Below are positions 1-8,872 of a DNA stretch of 64,000 nt, in pieces (positions within the stretch are counted from its first letter, which is position 1; every line of letters starts with the position of its first letter). A model generated the notes under the pieces. The model did not search any database. It was not told where the DNA came from and was given only the letters and a program-made list of their open reading frames with translations. Origin of the DNA: UBA7455 sp026713185 (GTDB lineage Bacteria; Pseudomonadota; Gammaproteobacteria; Pseudomonadales; Azotimanducaceae); contig OY762456.1 in assembly GCA_963665785.1 (NCBI GenBank), forward strand, positions 3,348,001 to 3,412,000, given 5' to 3'. A program made the translations under genes and the position numbers.

Positions 1-126
1 CGCTATAGTCCGCCTCTGGCCATCAGGATTTCCCTCGCCGGTTATCATGTAGATGAAGGACTGGCAGACATTCCACTCTACGCGTTATACCGGCTGGACG
101 AAACGATCGACGAAATAATGGGTTGA
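1..126 (+). CDS. C-terminal end of an unidentified protein (5' truncated by window edge)
   Basis: Frame 1 is open from the first base to a TGA at 124-126, giving 41 residues that end in DETIDEIMG. The composition is ordinary for a soluble protein and includes PLAIRISLAGYHVDEGLADI. I do not recognise the family. It is called coding because it is open from the edge and lies in a dense gene region, but 41 codons could also be open by chance. The rest of the gene, if real, lies upstream of the window. Confidence 0.4.
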   Translation, partial: RYSPPLAIRISLAGYHVDEGLADIPLYALYRLDETIDEIMG

Positions 127-160
127 ATTCCGGCAGAGAATCACCCGTCGTTTCCTGGAT

Positions 161-187
161 TTACGCTGGCACTTTACTCCGACCACA
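161..187 (-). repeat. Dispersed repeat, locus 1
   Basis: On the minus strand this reads GTGGTCGGAGTAAAGTGCC followed by AGCGTAAA. It matches copies near 735, 17641 and 34000 over about 27 nt. It lies about 12 nt beyond the hicB stop codon. Confidence 0.75.
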
Positions 188-198
188 ATAATTTTTGT

Positions 199-528
199 CT
201 ATTGGGCAAGTTTGGAACTTGCAACCCGATTTAGGCTAACACCGGATTCAGCGGCTTTTACTGCTAGTTTACGGTGAACTTCTGGTGGCACACGAACCAT
301 AAACTTGCCACTATAGCTTTTTGTTGCGATTGCGGGTGGGACATCCTCGCCTTTTGTTTCGATGTCTTTTATGCACTTTCGAACAACTGTGCGGATACCT
401 TTCAGCGCGTCTTCCAGGGTCTCGTCCAACCAGCTAAGGCTTGGAAACTCTGCACACAATCCAACGAATTCCCCATCTTCCTCAGACCAGGTTACTCGAT
501 AGGTGTATTTGTCAGTTTCACGAGCCAT
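199..528 (-). CDS. hicB: HicB-family antitoxin
   Basis: A 109-residue protein with the usual HicB layout. An N-terminal HicB fold (about residues 5-50) contains YRVTWSEEDGEFVGLC and FPSLSWLDETLEDAL. A C-terminal ribbon-helix-helix segment (about 73-105) contains GKFMVRVPPEVHRKLAVKAA. In the family, HicB binds and blocks the HicA mRNA interferase and represses its own operon through the ribbon-helix-helix domain. The gene begins within the last 11 nt of a hicA-like frame (ending at 518), the normal hicA-hicB arrangement. That hicA frame lacks its N-terminal part, so this antitoxin may be an orphan. Length and motifs suggest it is intact. Confidence 0.88.
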   Translation of the reverse strand: MARETDKYTYRVTWSEEDGEFVGLCAEFPSLSWLDETLEDALKGIRTVVRKCIKDIETKGEDVPPAIATKSYSGKFMVRVPPEVHRKLAVKAAESGVSLNRVASSKLAQ

Positions 529-682
529 TATTCATCTCCAATCGATCCAGGGCCAGTAGAACCTGTTTTACCTGATAAGGTTTTGCCATTCCCTTCTTGC
601 CTTGAATGTTAACCCTTGGGTCACCCGGCCAAGGGGTTTCATAAATACAGTGGCTGGTAGAGTTGTGTCTTGGCGGAAAATT
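518..682 (-). pseudogene. hicA: hicA toxin remnant, N-terminus missing
   Basis: Reading leftward, this frame encodes the C-terminal half of a HicA-type toxin: HCIYETPWPGDPRVNIQGKK, then AKPYQVKQVLLALDRLE, ending MNNGS. The HicA signature of basic strand plus PYQVKQV helix is clear. The frame is closed by TAA at 683-685, about 12 codons before the HCIY segment, so roughly the first 30-35 residues of a normal HicA are absent. Neither of the other two minus frames supplies them in the adjoining 80 nt. The only in-frame ATG would leave about 28 residues. It overlaps hicB by 11 nt, as in intact modules. A repeat (735-763) lies just upstream and may mark the break. The product is probably inactive. 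Confidence 0.72.
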
Positions 683-734
683 TTAGTATTACTAATGATA
701 CTATTGATCAAGTGGAAAAATATACTTGCCGAGG

Positions 735-763
735 TTTACTCTGGCACTTTACCCTGACCCCAC
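735..763 (-). repeat. Dispersed repeat, locus 2
   Basis: The minus strand reads TGGGGTCAGGGTAAAGTGCC then AGAGTAAA, matching loci 1, 4 and 5. It starts four bases beyond the stop codon of the flavoprotein gene ending at 767 and sits upstream of the hicA remnant. Confidence 0.75.
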
Positions 764-766
764 AAA

Positions 767-1921
767 TTAGCCTACACCGTCCTCCGAGTCCAGACCGATG
801 AGCGCTCGCCCCACCGCTCTGAAATGAGCCGGTCGTGCCTGAATTTGTTGGGTGACTGCATGAATATCCTGGAAAGTCCTGTACACCGGGTGATCGTCGA
901 AGATCCCGTCACTGCCAGCGAGTTCGTAGATCTTGTCAACTACAGTCCCGGACGTACGCATAGCGTTAGTGGCTGCCAGTCTGAACCTTGTCCGTACCGG
1001 ACCGGATGGGAGTCCTTCGGTTTCATGGAGATACGCACACTCCTCGGCGATTTCCAGCAGGAAAGCACGGGCAGAACCCCACATGGCTTCTGCCTGGGCA
1101 AGACCGACGTGAATCATGCTGTCTTCCATTAACTTTCGGTTACCGAATGCAGGAACCTTGTCCTGGGCCAGTTCAATGAGCGAATCAATGGCATGACGGG
1201 CAATGCCCAAACCAACAGCACCGAAGGAACTCGCAAACAACAGACCACCGGGAAGACCCGTTGCAACCCCACAGTGAGAGCGAAATATATTAATGGGAAT
1301 GATATGACCGTGAGGGACTACAATGTCACTCGCTCGATACTCACGACTGCCGGTGCCACGAAGACCCGTCACATTCCAGCCGTCTCCCAGATCAACATTT
1401 TCTTTGGGAACAATGCACATAACAGGGCTGGTGCTACCGTCTTCACCCAGCAGATCGGCCATCGCGCCCAGCCAGTCCGCATGCATACAACCGCTCGCAA
1501 AGCGCCAGTGTCCGGTTAATCTAAAGATGCCATCTGTTTCAACGGCTTTACAATTCATGGGTGTACCGGTAGAAACCACTGCCGCTGGATTCTGCCCCCA
1601 GATCGTATTGGCAAGTTCAGGTGGCAAGCCGTCGGCACAGTGCGTAAACACGCCACCCTGACCGACACACCACCCGACACTGCCATCCGCTTCTGCAATA
1701 GCCTCAATGCATCGAATGTACTTTGGCAATGGAAGCTCACTGCCGCCCAGTGATCGGGGTAGCAGTAAACGGAATAAACCCGCCTGCTTCAATTCGTCAG
1801 CGAGTTGCGGCGGTAACTCACGGCGCTCAGTAATCTCTTGTTCACTACTGCGTATTCGCTCAGAGAAACTCCGGGCAAGCTCGAGTTCGGGAAATGTTGT
1901 GCGGTGTTTTTCGGCTTTCAT
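767..1921 (-). CDS. Acyl-CoA dehydrogenase-fold flavin monooxygenase (HpaB/DszC-like)
   Basis: A 384-residue protein of the acyl-CoA dehydrogenase superfamily. Early residues show the N-terminal helical domain (LPPQLADELKQAGLFRLLLP, GGSELPLPKYIRCIEAIAEA). The middle beta domain contains FRLTGHWRFASGC and GLRGTGSREYRASDIVVP. The C-terminal helical domain resembles the acyl-CoA_dh_2 type of two-component flavin monooxygenases (DszC, HsaA-like), which use reduced flavin to hydroxylate small aromatic or sulfur substrates. The substrate cannot be read from sequence. Its ATG overlaps the stop of the upstream oligopeptidase B gene as ATGA, so the two are probably translated together. No flavin reductase is visible nearby. 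A true acyl-CoA dehydrogenase is less likely given FASGC-type motifs and the C-terminal domain. Confidence 0.78.
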   Translation of the reverse strand: MKAEKHRTTFPELELARSFSERIRSSEQEITERRELPPQLADELKQAGLFRLLLPRSLGGSELPLPKYIRCIEAIAEADGSVGWCVGQGGVFTHCADGLPPELANTIWGQNPAAVVSTGTPMNCKAVETDGIFRLTGHWRFASGCMHADWLGAMADLLGEDGSTSPVMCIVPKENVDLGDGWNVTGLRGTGSREYRASDIVVPHGHIIPINIFRSHCGVATGLPGGLLFASSFGAVGLGIARHAIDSLIELAQDKVPAFGNRKLMEDSMIHVGLAQAEAMWGSARAFLLEIAEECAYLHETEGLPSGPVRTRFRLAATNAMRTSGTVVDKIYELAGSDGIFDDHPVYRTFQDIHAVTQQIQARPAHFRAVGRALIGLDSEDGVG

Positions 1922-4149
1922 TCGATTCCCATTGAATGCAGAATGAACGCATACTCTTTGGCGGATTCTCTCAATGACTCGAGTCGACCCGATTTTCCAC
2001 CATGTCCAGCACCCATTTCCGTGTTCAGCAACAATACATTGGCATCTTTCTTGAGTGTTCTCAGCTTTGCTACGAATTTCGCGGGCTCCCAGTAGGTAAC
2101 CCTGGGGTCGTTGAGTCCCGCGGTCACATAAATCGGCGGATATTCTCCTTCAATCAATTGATCGTAAGGAGAATAGGACTGGATGTATTCAAACGCCTGG
2201 GCATCTTCTATGGGATTGCCCCATTCCGGCCACTCCATAGGTGTAAGCGGCAACGATGTATCCAGCATGGTATTAAGAATATCGACAAATGGAACGTGAG
2301 CCACAACTGCTCCCCACAACTCAGGCGCCTGGTTGATCGCCGCACCCATCAGGGAGCCACCTGCACTGCCTCCGGCAATTGCGATTCGACCCTGATGTGT
2401 GTATTTTTCGTCGATCAGGTACTTCGCAACATCCACGAAATCATTGAACGTATTTGTTCGTCTGGACAACTTTCCAGCTTCATACCAGTGATACCCCATC
2501 TCGCTCCCGCCTCGTATATGAGCGATCGCATATACAAAACCCCTGTCCAGTAATGAAATCCTGACCGTTCCAAACGATGGGTCCATACTCGCGCCATAAG
2601 CGCCATAACCATAGAGGTATAGAGGTGCTGATCCGTCCAGGGACGTTTCCCGTCGGTAAACAATAGTAACCGGCACCAACGTTCCATCGCGAACCTGAAC
2701 CATACGACGTTCCGTTTTATAACTGTCGGATTCGTAACCGGATGGAATCACCCGTACTTTACGTACGATCAGCTTCTTTGAATCGAAGTCATAGTCATAC
2801 ACGGTGTCTGGCGTTACCAGTGACGAATAACCGATTCTCAATTGGGCAGGATTCGACTCTGGATTTGAGCCAGGATAAGCGTTATAAGCCTGCTCGGGGA
2901 ATTCAATTGAATCGAGCCTGCCCTGTGAGTTGATCAACAGTATCTGATCGAGCCCATTCTCCCTGGCTGATAACACGATGCGGTTGTCAAAACCCGATAC
3001 ACCAGTGATGAATCTCTCATTCGTACCCTCCAGGAGGGTTTTCCAATTTTCCCTCCCGGGATGTTGATCATCAGCTACGACTACCTGGAAATTTTTATGC
3101 TGATCGTTTGTACGGATGACGAATCGTCCAGGCTGATGATCCACATGGTATTCATGATCCTGACGACGTGGTTCTATCAATCGGGCTTTCGAACCAATCG
3201 CACCGAGTGACAGGTACCGGACTTCCGAGGTGACATGATCGCCAGTAGAGATCAATGCGTATTGTCTGGATGTGGATCTGTCCAGGTCCACAAAGAAACC
3301 TTCGTCATGCTCATCATAAATGATGATGTCATCTTCTACCGGGGTTCCTGACAGATGCATTCGTACCTGGTATGGACGCCACTGATCATTCACAACGACA
3401 TACAGGAAACCACTGCTATCGGACCACCAGACAGGATTGCCAGAGACGTTTTCAATCGAATCCTCCAGTAGTTTCCCCGTCGATAAGTTTTTTATTTCAA
3501 GGGTGAATCGTTCACTTCCATTGGTATCGGTGCTGTAGGCAAGTAAATTGTCATCGGGGCTTATTGAAAAAGCACCCAGTCGAAAGTAATCGTGTGGCTC
3601 TGCCAGTAAATTCTCGTCGATTAATATTTCAGTCCCCTTCGCGGGGGCAACCGGATTCTCGTTAATATCGATTGAATCGTTCACCCGCCAGCGGACATGC
3701 TGACGATATTGACTGCCTTCTACGTACCTTGATTGATAGAAATAATGTCCATCACGCTGTGGTACGGACGATTCGTCCGGTTGCTGACGACCCTTCATTT
3801 CCTCATACAGGTCGTCCACCAGTCTGGAAAGAGGTTCAATATAGCTCTCGAAGTACTTGTTCTCATCTCTCAAATAATTCAATACGTCTTCATCGTCAAC
3901 AATGGGGTAACTTTGGTCTTTCAACCAGTGATATGGGTCTTCGATAGTGATCCCATGGTATGTTTCCGAGTGAGGACGTTTTTCAGCGATCGGGGGAGTT
4001 GCCAATTGAATAGACTCCGTTGTTCTGTGACATGAGTAGCAAAAAAGAATAGTGAGTAATAGAAACCGTACCTTTTTAATAGCTGCTTCCTCTATTGCCT
4101 TGCCATTTCCTCTCGGAATCTTTCTCGAGCCGCAGACCGATGCCTGCAC
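1918..4149 (-). CDS. ptrB: Oligopeptidase B (S9A prolyl oligopeptidase family)
   Basis: From the only in-frame ATG the protein has 743 residues: an N-terminal beta-propeller (about 50-480) and a C-terminal alpha/beta hydrolase domain. The catalytic triad is clear: Ser595 in GGSAGGSLMG, Asp681 in AGLNDPRVTYWEPAK, His716 in GAGHGGKSGR. The stretch VPFVDILNTMLDTSLPLT followed by EWPEWGNP is typical of oligopeptidase B, which cleaves short peptides after Arg or Lys. The start is uncertain. The first ~25 residues look unlike a signal, whereas IKKVRFLLLTILFCYSCHRT looks like a lipoprotein signal. That segment begins at an ATT codon seven bases after an AGAGGA ribosome site (4067-4069 region). The mature form may therefore be a membrane-anchored periplasmic lipoprotein of about 718 residues. 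The stop overlaps the next gene's ATG. Confidence 0.93.
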   Translation of the reverse strand: MQASVCGSRKIPRGNGKAIEEAAIKKVRFLLLTILFCYSCHRTTESIQLATPPIAEKRPHSETYHGITIEDPYHWLKDQSYPIVDDEDVLNYLRDENKYFESYIEPLSRLVDDLYEEMKGRQQPDESSVPQRDGHYFYQSRYVEGSQYRQHVRWRVNDSIDINENPVAPAKGTEILIDENLLAEPHDYFRLGAFSISPDDNLLAYSTDTNGSERFTLEIKNLSTGKLLEDSIENVSGNPVWWSDSSGFLYVVVNDQWRPYQVRMHLSGTPVEDDIIIYDEHDEGFFVDLDRSTSRQYALISTGDHVTSEVRYLSLGAIGSKARLIEPRRQDHEYHVDHQPGRFVIRTNDQHKNFQVVVADDQHPGRENWKTLLEGTNERFITGVSGFDNRIVLSARENGLDQILLINSQGRLDSIEFPEQAYNAYPGSNPESNPAQLRIGYSSLVTPDTVYDYDFDSKKLIVRKVRVIPSGYESDSYKTERRMVQVRDGTLVPVTIVYRRETSLDGSAPLYLYGYGAYGASMDPSFGTVRISLLDRGFVYAIAHIRGGSEMGYHWYEAGKLSRRTNTFNDFVDVAKYLIDEKYTHQGRIAIAGGSAGGSLMGAAINQAPELWGAVVAHVPFVDILNTMLDTSLPLTPMEWPEWGNPIEDAQAFEYIQSYSPYDQLIEGEYPPIYVTAGLNDPRVTYWEPAKFVAKLRTLKKDANVLLLNTEMGAGHGGKSGRLESLRESAKEYAFILHSMGIE

Positions 4150-4263
4150 CGGCGCCTTTGACCAGACACACAGGTATCATCATTCGTCCTTTCATTAGTT
4201 GTGGCGTCGGAGTACTGTACACAGAGGATGAAATTCATACAAGAATGAACAGGAACCAGAGAA

Positions 4264-5304
4264 TTGAAAACAGCTATTGGTGTGGGCGGCGCCTATTATA
4301 ATGGAGAGAATTGGGACCAGCTTGTCGATTTTACTGTACAGGCTGAGAAGATAGGTGTGGATTATGTCTGGTCCGCAGAGGCATGGGGCATGGATGCCAT
4401 AGTGCCCCTTGCCTATCTTGCCGGAAAGACGGAGAAAATAAAGCTTGGTACCGGAATCATGCAGATCACCTCCCGGGTACCGCCGATGATTGCGATGACC
4501 AGTCAGAGTCTGCGCACGGTTTCCAATGGGCGATTCGTCCTTGGCCTCGGGGTCAGCGGTCCGCAAGTGGTGGAAGGTCTGCACGGTGTTGCATTTGCCC
4601 ACCCGTTGGGACGATTGCGTGAATGCCTGGAGATCATCAGAATCGGATTGCGCGGCGAGAGAATACAGTACAATGGCAAACATTATGTCCTGCCTCGACC
4701 CGATGGTGAGGGTAAACCGATCCGACTGTCACAACCCCCTGCCCCGGACCTGCCGATTTATCTTGCGACGCTAGGCCCCAAATCCCTGGAATTGACCGGC
4801 GAACTGGCGGATGGCTGGCTGGGTACAACCTTTATCCCGGAAACAGCAGACGTATTCTTTTCTCACCTGCAAAAGGGGCTGCAGAAATCCGGCAGGACCA
4901 TGTCCGACATCGACATACAGGTGGGCGGCAGCTTCGAGATCGGTGACGATGTGGAAAGGATGATTAAAGCTAGGAAACCGGGTATGGCATTCACCCTGGG
5001 CGCAATGGGTTCGGCAAAAACCAACTTCTATAACAATGCGATTAAACGTGCGGGTTACGAAGATGCAGCGATCGAGGTGCAGAAACTCTGGGTGGGAGGG
5101 AAACGAGAGGAGGCCGCGCGCAGGGTGCCGGACGAATTGATTCTTAAGACAAACTTTATCGGCACAAATGAGATGATTCAGGAACGGCTTGCGATCTACC
5201 GCAAAGTTGGCGTCACTACATTGAGAGTCAGCACAGGCAGTAGAGATCATGTATCACAAATTGATGACCTGGCAGAAGTACTGGACCTGATCCACTCCTA
5301 TTAA
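4264..5304 (+). CDS. Luciferase-like (LLM) flavin/F420-dependent oxidoreductase
   Basis: A 346-residue TIM-barrel protein starting at TTG (4264) after an AGGAACCAGAGA ribosome site. Family motifs include the N-terminal GVGGAYYNGENWDQLVDF strand and helix, YVWSAEAWGMDA, KLGTGIMQITSR, SNGRFVLGLGVSGPQVVEG and LAGKTEKI. The LLM family uses FMN or deazaflavin F420. The SGPQVVEG pattern and length are most like predicted F420-dependent enzymes, but the cofactor is inferred. It is divergent from ptrB across a 114-bp gap and is followed 49 nt later by the FGE-like gene on the same strand, so the two could be cotranscribed. The substrate is unknown. Confidence 0.85.
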   Translation: MKTAIGVGGAYYNGENWDQLVDFTVQAEKIGVDYVWSAEAWGMDAIVPLAYLAGKTEKIKLGTGIMQITSRVPPMIAMTSQSLRTVSNGRFVLGLGVSGPQVVEGLHGVAFAHPLGRLRECLEIIRIGLRGERIQYNGKHYVLPRPDGEGKPIRLSQPPAPDLPIYLATLGPKSLELTGELADGWLGTTFIPETADVFFSHLQKGLQKSGRTMSDIDIQVGGSFEIGDDVERMIKARKPGMAFTLGAMGSAKTNFYNNAIKRAGYEDAAIEVQKLWVGGKREEAARRVPDELILKTNFIGTNEMIQERLAIYRKVGVTTLRVSTGSRDHVSQIDDLAEVLDLIHSY

Positions 5305-5353
5305 TCGCATTGTCAGCTGAATCCGATCAGACGAAAAAAACCGAGGATGCCAA

Positions 5354-6298
5354 TTGTCAGCTGAAACCGATCAAATGATCTGGATACCCAAGGGCGAATT
5401 TCGCATGGGTTCAGTTGACTTTTATCTGGAAGAGCAACCTGTGCATACGGTTACTCTGGATGGCTTCTGGATAGATCCTGCTCCTGTCACCTGGCGTGAA
5501 TTTGCGCGATTTATAGATGAAACAGGCTATGTGACAGTAGCAGAACAGGATCTGGACCCTGATGACTATCCTGGCATCAAAGAGGAGGATCTTGCAGCAG
5601 GATCTCTCGTGTTCAGACAGTCTGCCGGACCTGTCGATCTTAATAACCCGGGTAACTGGTGGCAATTCATCAAGGGCGCCAACTGGCGACAGCCACTGGG
5701 CAGGGTCGAACACATACCCCAGGACCATCCTGTAGTACAGGTCGCCTATAAAGATGTGATTGCCTATGCCGACTGGTGCGGCAAGTCACTGCCAACTGAA
5801 GCCGAGTGGGAATATGCGGCGAGAGGGGGCCTCGATGGGGCGATTTACCCCTGGGGAAACACATTCAACCCTGATGACAGGAAAATGGCAAATACCTGGG
5901 AAGGTGATTTCCCCTGGCATAATACTTCGCAAGACGGTTTTACCGGCACGTCGCCAGTGGGGACCTATCCAGCAAACGGTTTTGGTCTGTTCGACGTTGC
6001 AGGTAACGTCTGGGAGTGGACTCAGGACTGGTGGAGCGAGTCACATCCCGTGGACAGTAGTTCCCCCTGTTGTGTTCCAGACAATGGTCGAAGCAACCCC
6101 CGTGGAGGATCGGAACCCGACAGTTACGACCCCTTACAGCCCGAGATAAAGATTCCACGCAAGGTACTAAAGGGTGGATCACATCTTTGTGCACCAACTT
6201 ACTGTCTGCGCTATCGCCCCGCAGCACGCATTCCACAAATGATTGACTCGGCGACTTCACACATCGGTTTCCGCTGCATTGTCCGCAACACAGGTTAG
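5354..6298 (+). CDS. Formylglycine-generating enzyme (SUMF1/FGE) family protein
   Basis: A 314-residue FGE-sulfatase domain protein that covers almost the whole family length. It starts at TTG (5354) behind GAGGATGCC. Motifs in order: FRMGSVDFYLEEQPVHTV, DGFWIDPAPVTWREFARFI, HPVVQVAYKDVIAYADWCG, LPTEAEWEYAARGG, GLFDVAGNVWEWTQDWW, LKGGSHLCAPTYCLRYRPAA, HIGFRC. The two cysteines of CAPTYC sit where the copper-binding active-site cysteines of true aerobic FGEs lie (CxxxxC), so catalytic activity is plausible. FGEs oxidise the sulfatase active-site Cys to formylglycine. No type I sulfatase with a CxPxR motif lies beside it; the LtaS-like protein near 40 kb uses Thr and does not need it. The 3' end overlaps the convergent gamma-glutamyltransferase gene by four bases. 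Confidence 0.85.
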   Translation: MSAETDQMIWIPKGEFRMGSVDFYLEEQPVHTVTLDGFWIDPAPVTWREFARFIDETGYVTVAEQDLDPDDYPGIKEEDLAAGSLVFRQSAGPVDLNNPGNWWQFIKGANWRQPLGRVEHIPQDHPVVQVAYKDVIAYADWCGKSLPTEAEWEYAARGGLDGAIYPWGNTFNPDDRKMANTWEGDFPWHNTSQDGFTGTSPVGTYPANGFGLFDVAGNVWEWTQDWWSESHPVDSSSPCCVPDNGRSNPRGGSEPDSYDPLQPEIKIPRKVLKGGSHLCAPTYCLRYRPAARIPQMIDSATSHIGFRCIVRNTG

Positions 6299-7884
6299 AA
6301 ACCGGTAGCCAGACCTTCTTTTCGATGATCTGAGCCGGCACAGTAACCGTTTTCCAATCGATAGATCAGTTGGGCGCCACCAAAAAGTCTGGCATGCCCT
6401 CCTCTGATCACATCGTGACCGCGATTTTCCAGTTCTTCTGCAATGGCATTGTCAAAGCCGTCTTCCAATGCCAGTTGACCATTTTCCTGAACACGCCACC
6501 GTGGTGCATCAGAAGCGGCCTGGGGGTTTTGTTTGTGGATGAACATACGCACCATCATCTGAATATGGCCCTGAGCCTGCATGTGGCCACCCATGACACC
6601 AAAGCTCATCCTGGGTTGTCCGTTCGCCGTGACGAATCCAGGAATGATCGTGTGAAATGGACGCTTTGCGCCCCCGACCCGGTTTGGATGCCCCGCCTCC
6701 AGAACAAACCCTGCACCGCGATTCTGCAAACTGATACCGGTGCCGGGAACGACCACGCCCGATCCGAATCCCATATAATTGGATTGGATCATGGATACCA
6801 TACAACCGGACGCATCGGCGGTTGTCAGGTACACAGTGTCAGCACCGGCGCCCATGGCAGTGGGGCTTGGATTACAATTCGAGAGACTGATTTCACCTGC
6901 CCGCTGTGCCAGATAATTGTCTTCAAGCAGCATATCCGGCGACACTTTCATGTGATTGATATCTGCAAGATGACGCTCTACTTCAGCGTAGGCGATTCGA
7001 GTTGCTTCTATCTGTAGATGAATACTGTCGGGAGAGTCCAGCGGATAGGTTTCAATCCCCGCATGCCGCAAGATACCCAGTCCTGTCAGCGCCATCAGAC
7101 CCTGGCCGTTGGGCGGGATTTCGTGCAGATGCACATCGGCAAACGGAGTGGCAATAGTATCCACCCATTCACATCGGTGGTTGGCAAGGTCATCGTGCGC
7201 AAGTAAAGCACCGTTTTTCGCGGCATCATCTACCATGGCGCGAGCCAGTTCGCCGGAATAAAAAGACTCACCGTTACTATCCGCTATCGACTGCAAAGAA
7301 CTCGCATGGTCTGGTAATTTAACCAGAGAGCCGATGTCTGGAGGGACACCTTCAACCATAAAGGTCTCCATAAATGGCTTGTAATCCTTGTAGGTAAGAG
7401 CCGCGGATTGCCAGGCAATACCAGTAATCGGACCGACGTTAAAGCCATCCTGTGCATAATGAATGGCATCCGTAAACAGATCACGGAACGGGAGTTTGCC
7501 AAATCGCCGTGACATTTCGACCCAGGCACTGACTGCACCTGGAACGGTAACAGATGACCAGCCCAACACTGGCATGGCGCCATCGAATTGATCCGGATGC
7601 ATTCCTGCCGGAGATTTCCCGGATGCGTTCAGACCGTGCAGGGATTGGCCATCCCAGATGATCGCAAACGCATCACTGCCGATACCGTTGTTGTTCGGCT
7701 CTACAACCGACAATGTAATAGCTGTCGCAAGCGCTGCATCCACGGCATTGCCACCGGACCTGAGCGCATTTATGCCTGCGGCGGCAGCCAATGGCTGCGA
7801 TGCCGCCACAATGTTGCGGGCAATGACAGGCACCCGTTGTGATGGATATGGGCAGTGCCAGTCAAGACTGTCGGACTTGATCAC
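6295..7884 (-). CDS. Gamma-glutamyltransferase family protein (Ntn-hydrolase)
   Basis: A 529-residue protein starting at GTG (7882-7884), which overlaps the upstream MDR stop as GTGA. N-terminal motifs VIARNIVAASQPLAAAAG, SGGNAVDAALATAITLSVVEP and NGIGSDAFAIIWDG are those of gamma-glutamyltransferase-like proteins. The autoprocessing site is around GADTVYLTTADASG, where the Thr would become the new N-terminus of the small subunit. GFGSGVVVPGTGISLQNRG and FGVMGGHMQAQGHIQM follow. There is no obvious signal peptide, so it may be cytosolic, like YwrD-type members. Real substrates (glutathione-type amides or cephalosporin-like compounds) are not predictable. It is translationally coupled to the MDR gene. 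Confidence 0.85.
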   Translation of the reverse strand: MIKSDSLDWHCPYPSQRVPVIARNIVAASQPLAAAAGINALRSGGNAVDAALATAITLSVVEPNNNGIGSDAFAIIWDGQSLHGLNASGKSPAGMHPDQFDGAMPVLGWSSVTVPGAVSAWVEMSRRFGKLPFRDLFTDAIHYAQDGFNVGPITGIAWQSAALTYKDYKPFMETFMVEGVPPDIGSLVKLPDHASSLQSIADSNGESFYSGELARAMVDDAAKNGALLAHDDLANHRCEWVDTIATPFADVHLHEIPPNGQGLMALTGLGILRHAGIETYPLDSPDSIHLQIEATRIAYAEVERHLADINHMKVSPDMLLEDNYLAQRAGEISLSNCNPSPTAMGAGADTVYLTTADASGCMVSMIQSNYMGFGSGVVVPGTGISLQNRGAGFVLEAGHPNRVGGAKRPFHTIIPGFVTANGQPRMSFGVMGGHMQAQGHIQMMVRMFIHKQNPQAASDAPRWRVQENGQLALEDGFDNAIAEELENRGHDVIRGGHARLFGGAQLIYRLENGYCAGSDHRKEGLATGF

Positions 7885-8870
7885 GGTAGTAACACTATCT
7901 TCCCGTAAGCCCTGTTTTCGATCACCGCATGATGCGCGGCGGCAGCCTCCGCCAGTGGGAACTCCTGGCCTATCACCGGTTGCAGCGTGCCATCTTCAAG
8001 TCCTGCCACAATAGCGGCATGAGTGTCGCCACGCTCCTGCCGTGAAGCGTTATTCATGTTCATACCGAGAATATCGGCATCCTTGGCCATGGCCGCCCTT
8101 GGGTTGATGGCAATAGTACCCTGGTTTCTTTCTCCCCGGTTACCTATGACCACGATGCGGCCGTTTTGAGCTACCACGTCAAGGTCTTTGCTGAGATTCA
8201 CGTTGGCCAGCATTTCCATGATGAGGTCCGCACCGCGGCCATCGGTCAGAGTCATCAACTGATCAAGGTACCCATCCTTGGTATGATCAAGCACATGGTG
8301 TGCGCCTTGTTCGAGGATGAGTGCACGACCACGGTCCGTACCACCCGAGGCAATGACCGTCATGCCGGCATTCCTGGCAAACTGTATCGCAGCAATTCCA
8401 ACCCCACCGCTGCCACCGTGAATAAAAACGGTTTCGCCAGCCCTTGCACGACCCCGGTGAAACATGGCTTGATATGCGGTGCCGTAGGGCACATAGACAG
8501 CTGCACCCTGGGAAAAGCCTGCACGTTCGGATAACGGAAACACATTGGTGGCATTGCACAGCGTTTTTTCTGCGTAGGTGCCGCTTCTCGACCCGGCAAT
8601 GTACACGCGGTCACCGACAGCAACATTTTCGACTTCATCACCGACACTTTCAACAATCCCTGCGCCATCATTGCCCAGTGTAAAAGGCGTTGGCGGCTTT
8701 GGGTAAATTCCGGAGCGGATATAGGTTTCCACCGGATTAACACCTGCCGCGTGTACTCTAACAACAACCTGGCCCGGACCAGCCACCGGGTCTGGAACTT
8801 CTTCAAGTTGTAATACTTCCGGGGCTCCAAAAGTATACTGTCGGATCGCTTTCATTTCTGATTCCTGCAA
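7881..8870 (-). CDS. Zinc-independent MDR family, NADPH:quinone reductase-like
   Basis: A 329-residue medium-chain dehydrogenase/reductase; the start is likely the sixth codon (MKAIRQYTFG, 8855). The GroES-like domain shows VHAAGVNPVETYIRSG and LGNDGAGIVESVGDEV. The Rossmann domain shows VFIHGGSGGVGIAAIQFA, the NADPH-binding glycine motif of zeta-crystallin/QOR proteins. No structural or catalytic zinc cysteines are visible. Such enzymes reduce quinones or enones with NADPH. Stop and start overlap (GTGA) with the gamma-glutamyltransferase gene, so they form a two-gene unit. Upstream is a GGGATCAGAGTAAAA repeat shared with other loci. Confidence 0.87.
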   Translation of the reverse strand: MQESEMKAIRQYTFGAPEVLQLEEVPDPVAGPGQVVVRVHAAGVNPVETYIRSGIYPKPPTPFTLGNDGAGIVESVGDEVENVAVGDRVYIAGSRSGTYAEKTLCNATNVFPLSERAGFSQGAAVYVPYGTAYQAMFHRGRARAGETVFIHGGSGGVGIAAIQFARNAGMTVIASGGTDRGRALILEQGAHHVLDHTKDGYLDQLMTLTDGRGADLIMEMLANVNLSKDLDVVAQNGRIVVIGNRGERNQGTIAINPRAAMAKDADILGMNMNNASRQERGDTHAAIVAGLEDGTLQPVIGQEFPLAEAAAAHHAVIENRAYGKIVLLP

Positions 8871-8872
8871 TA

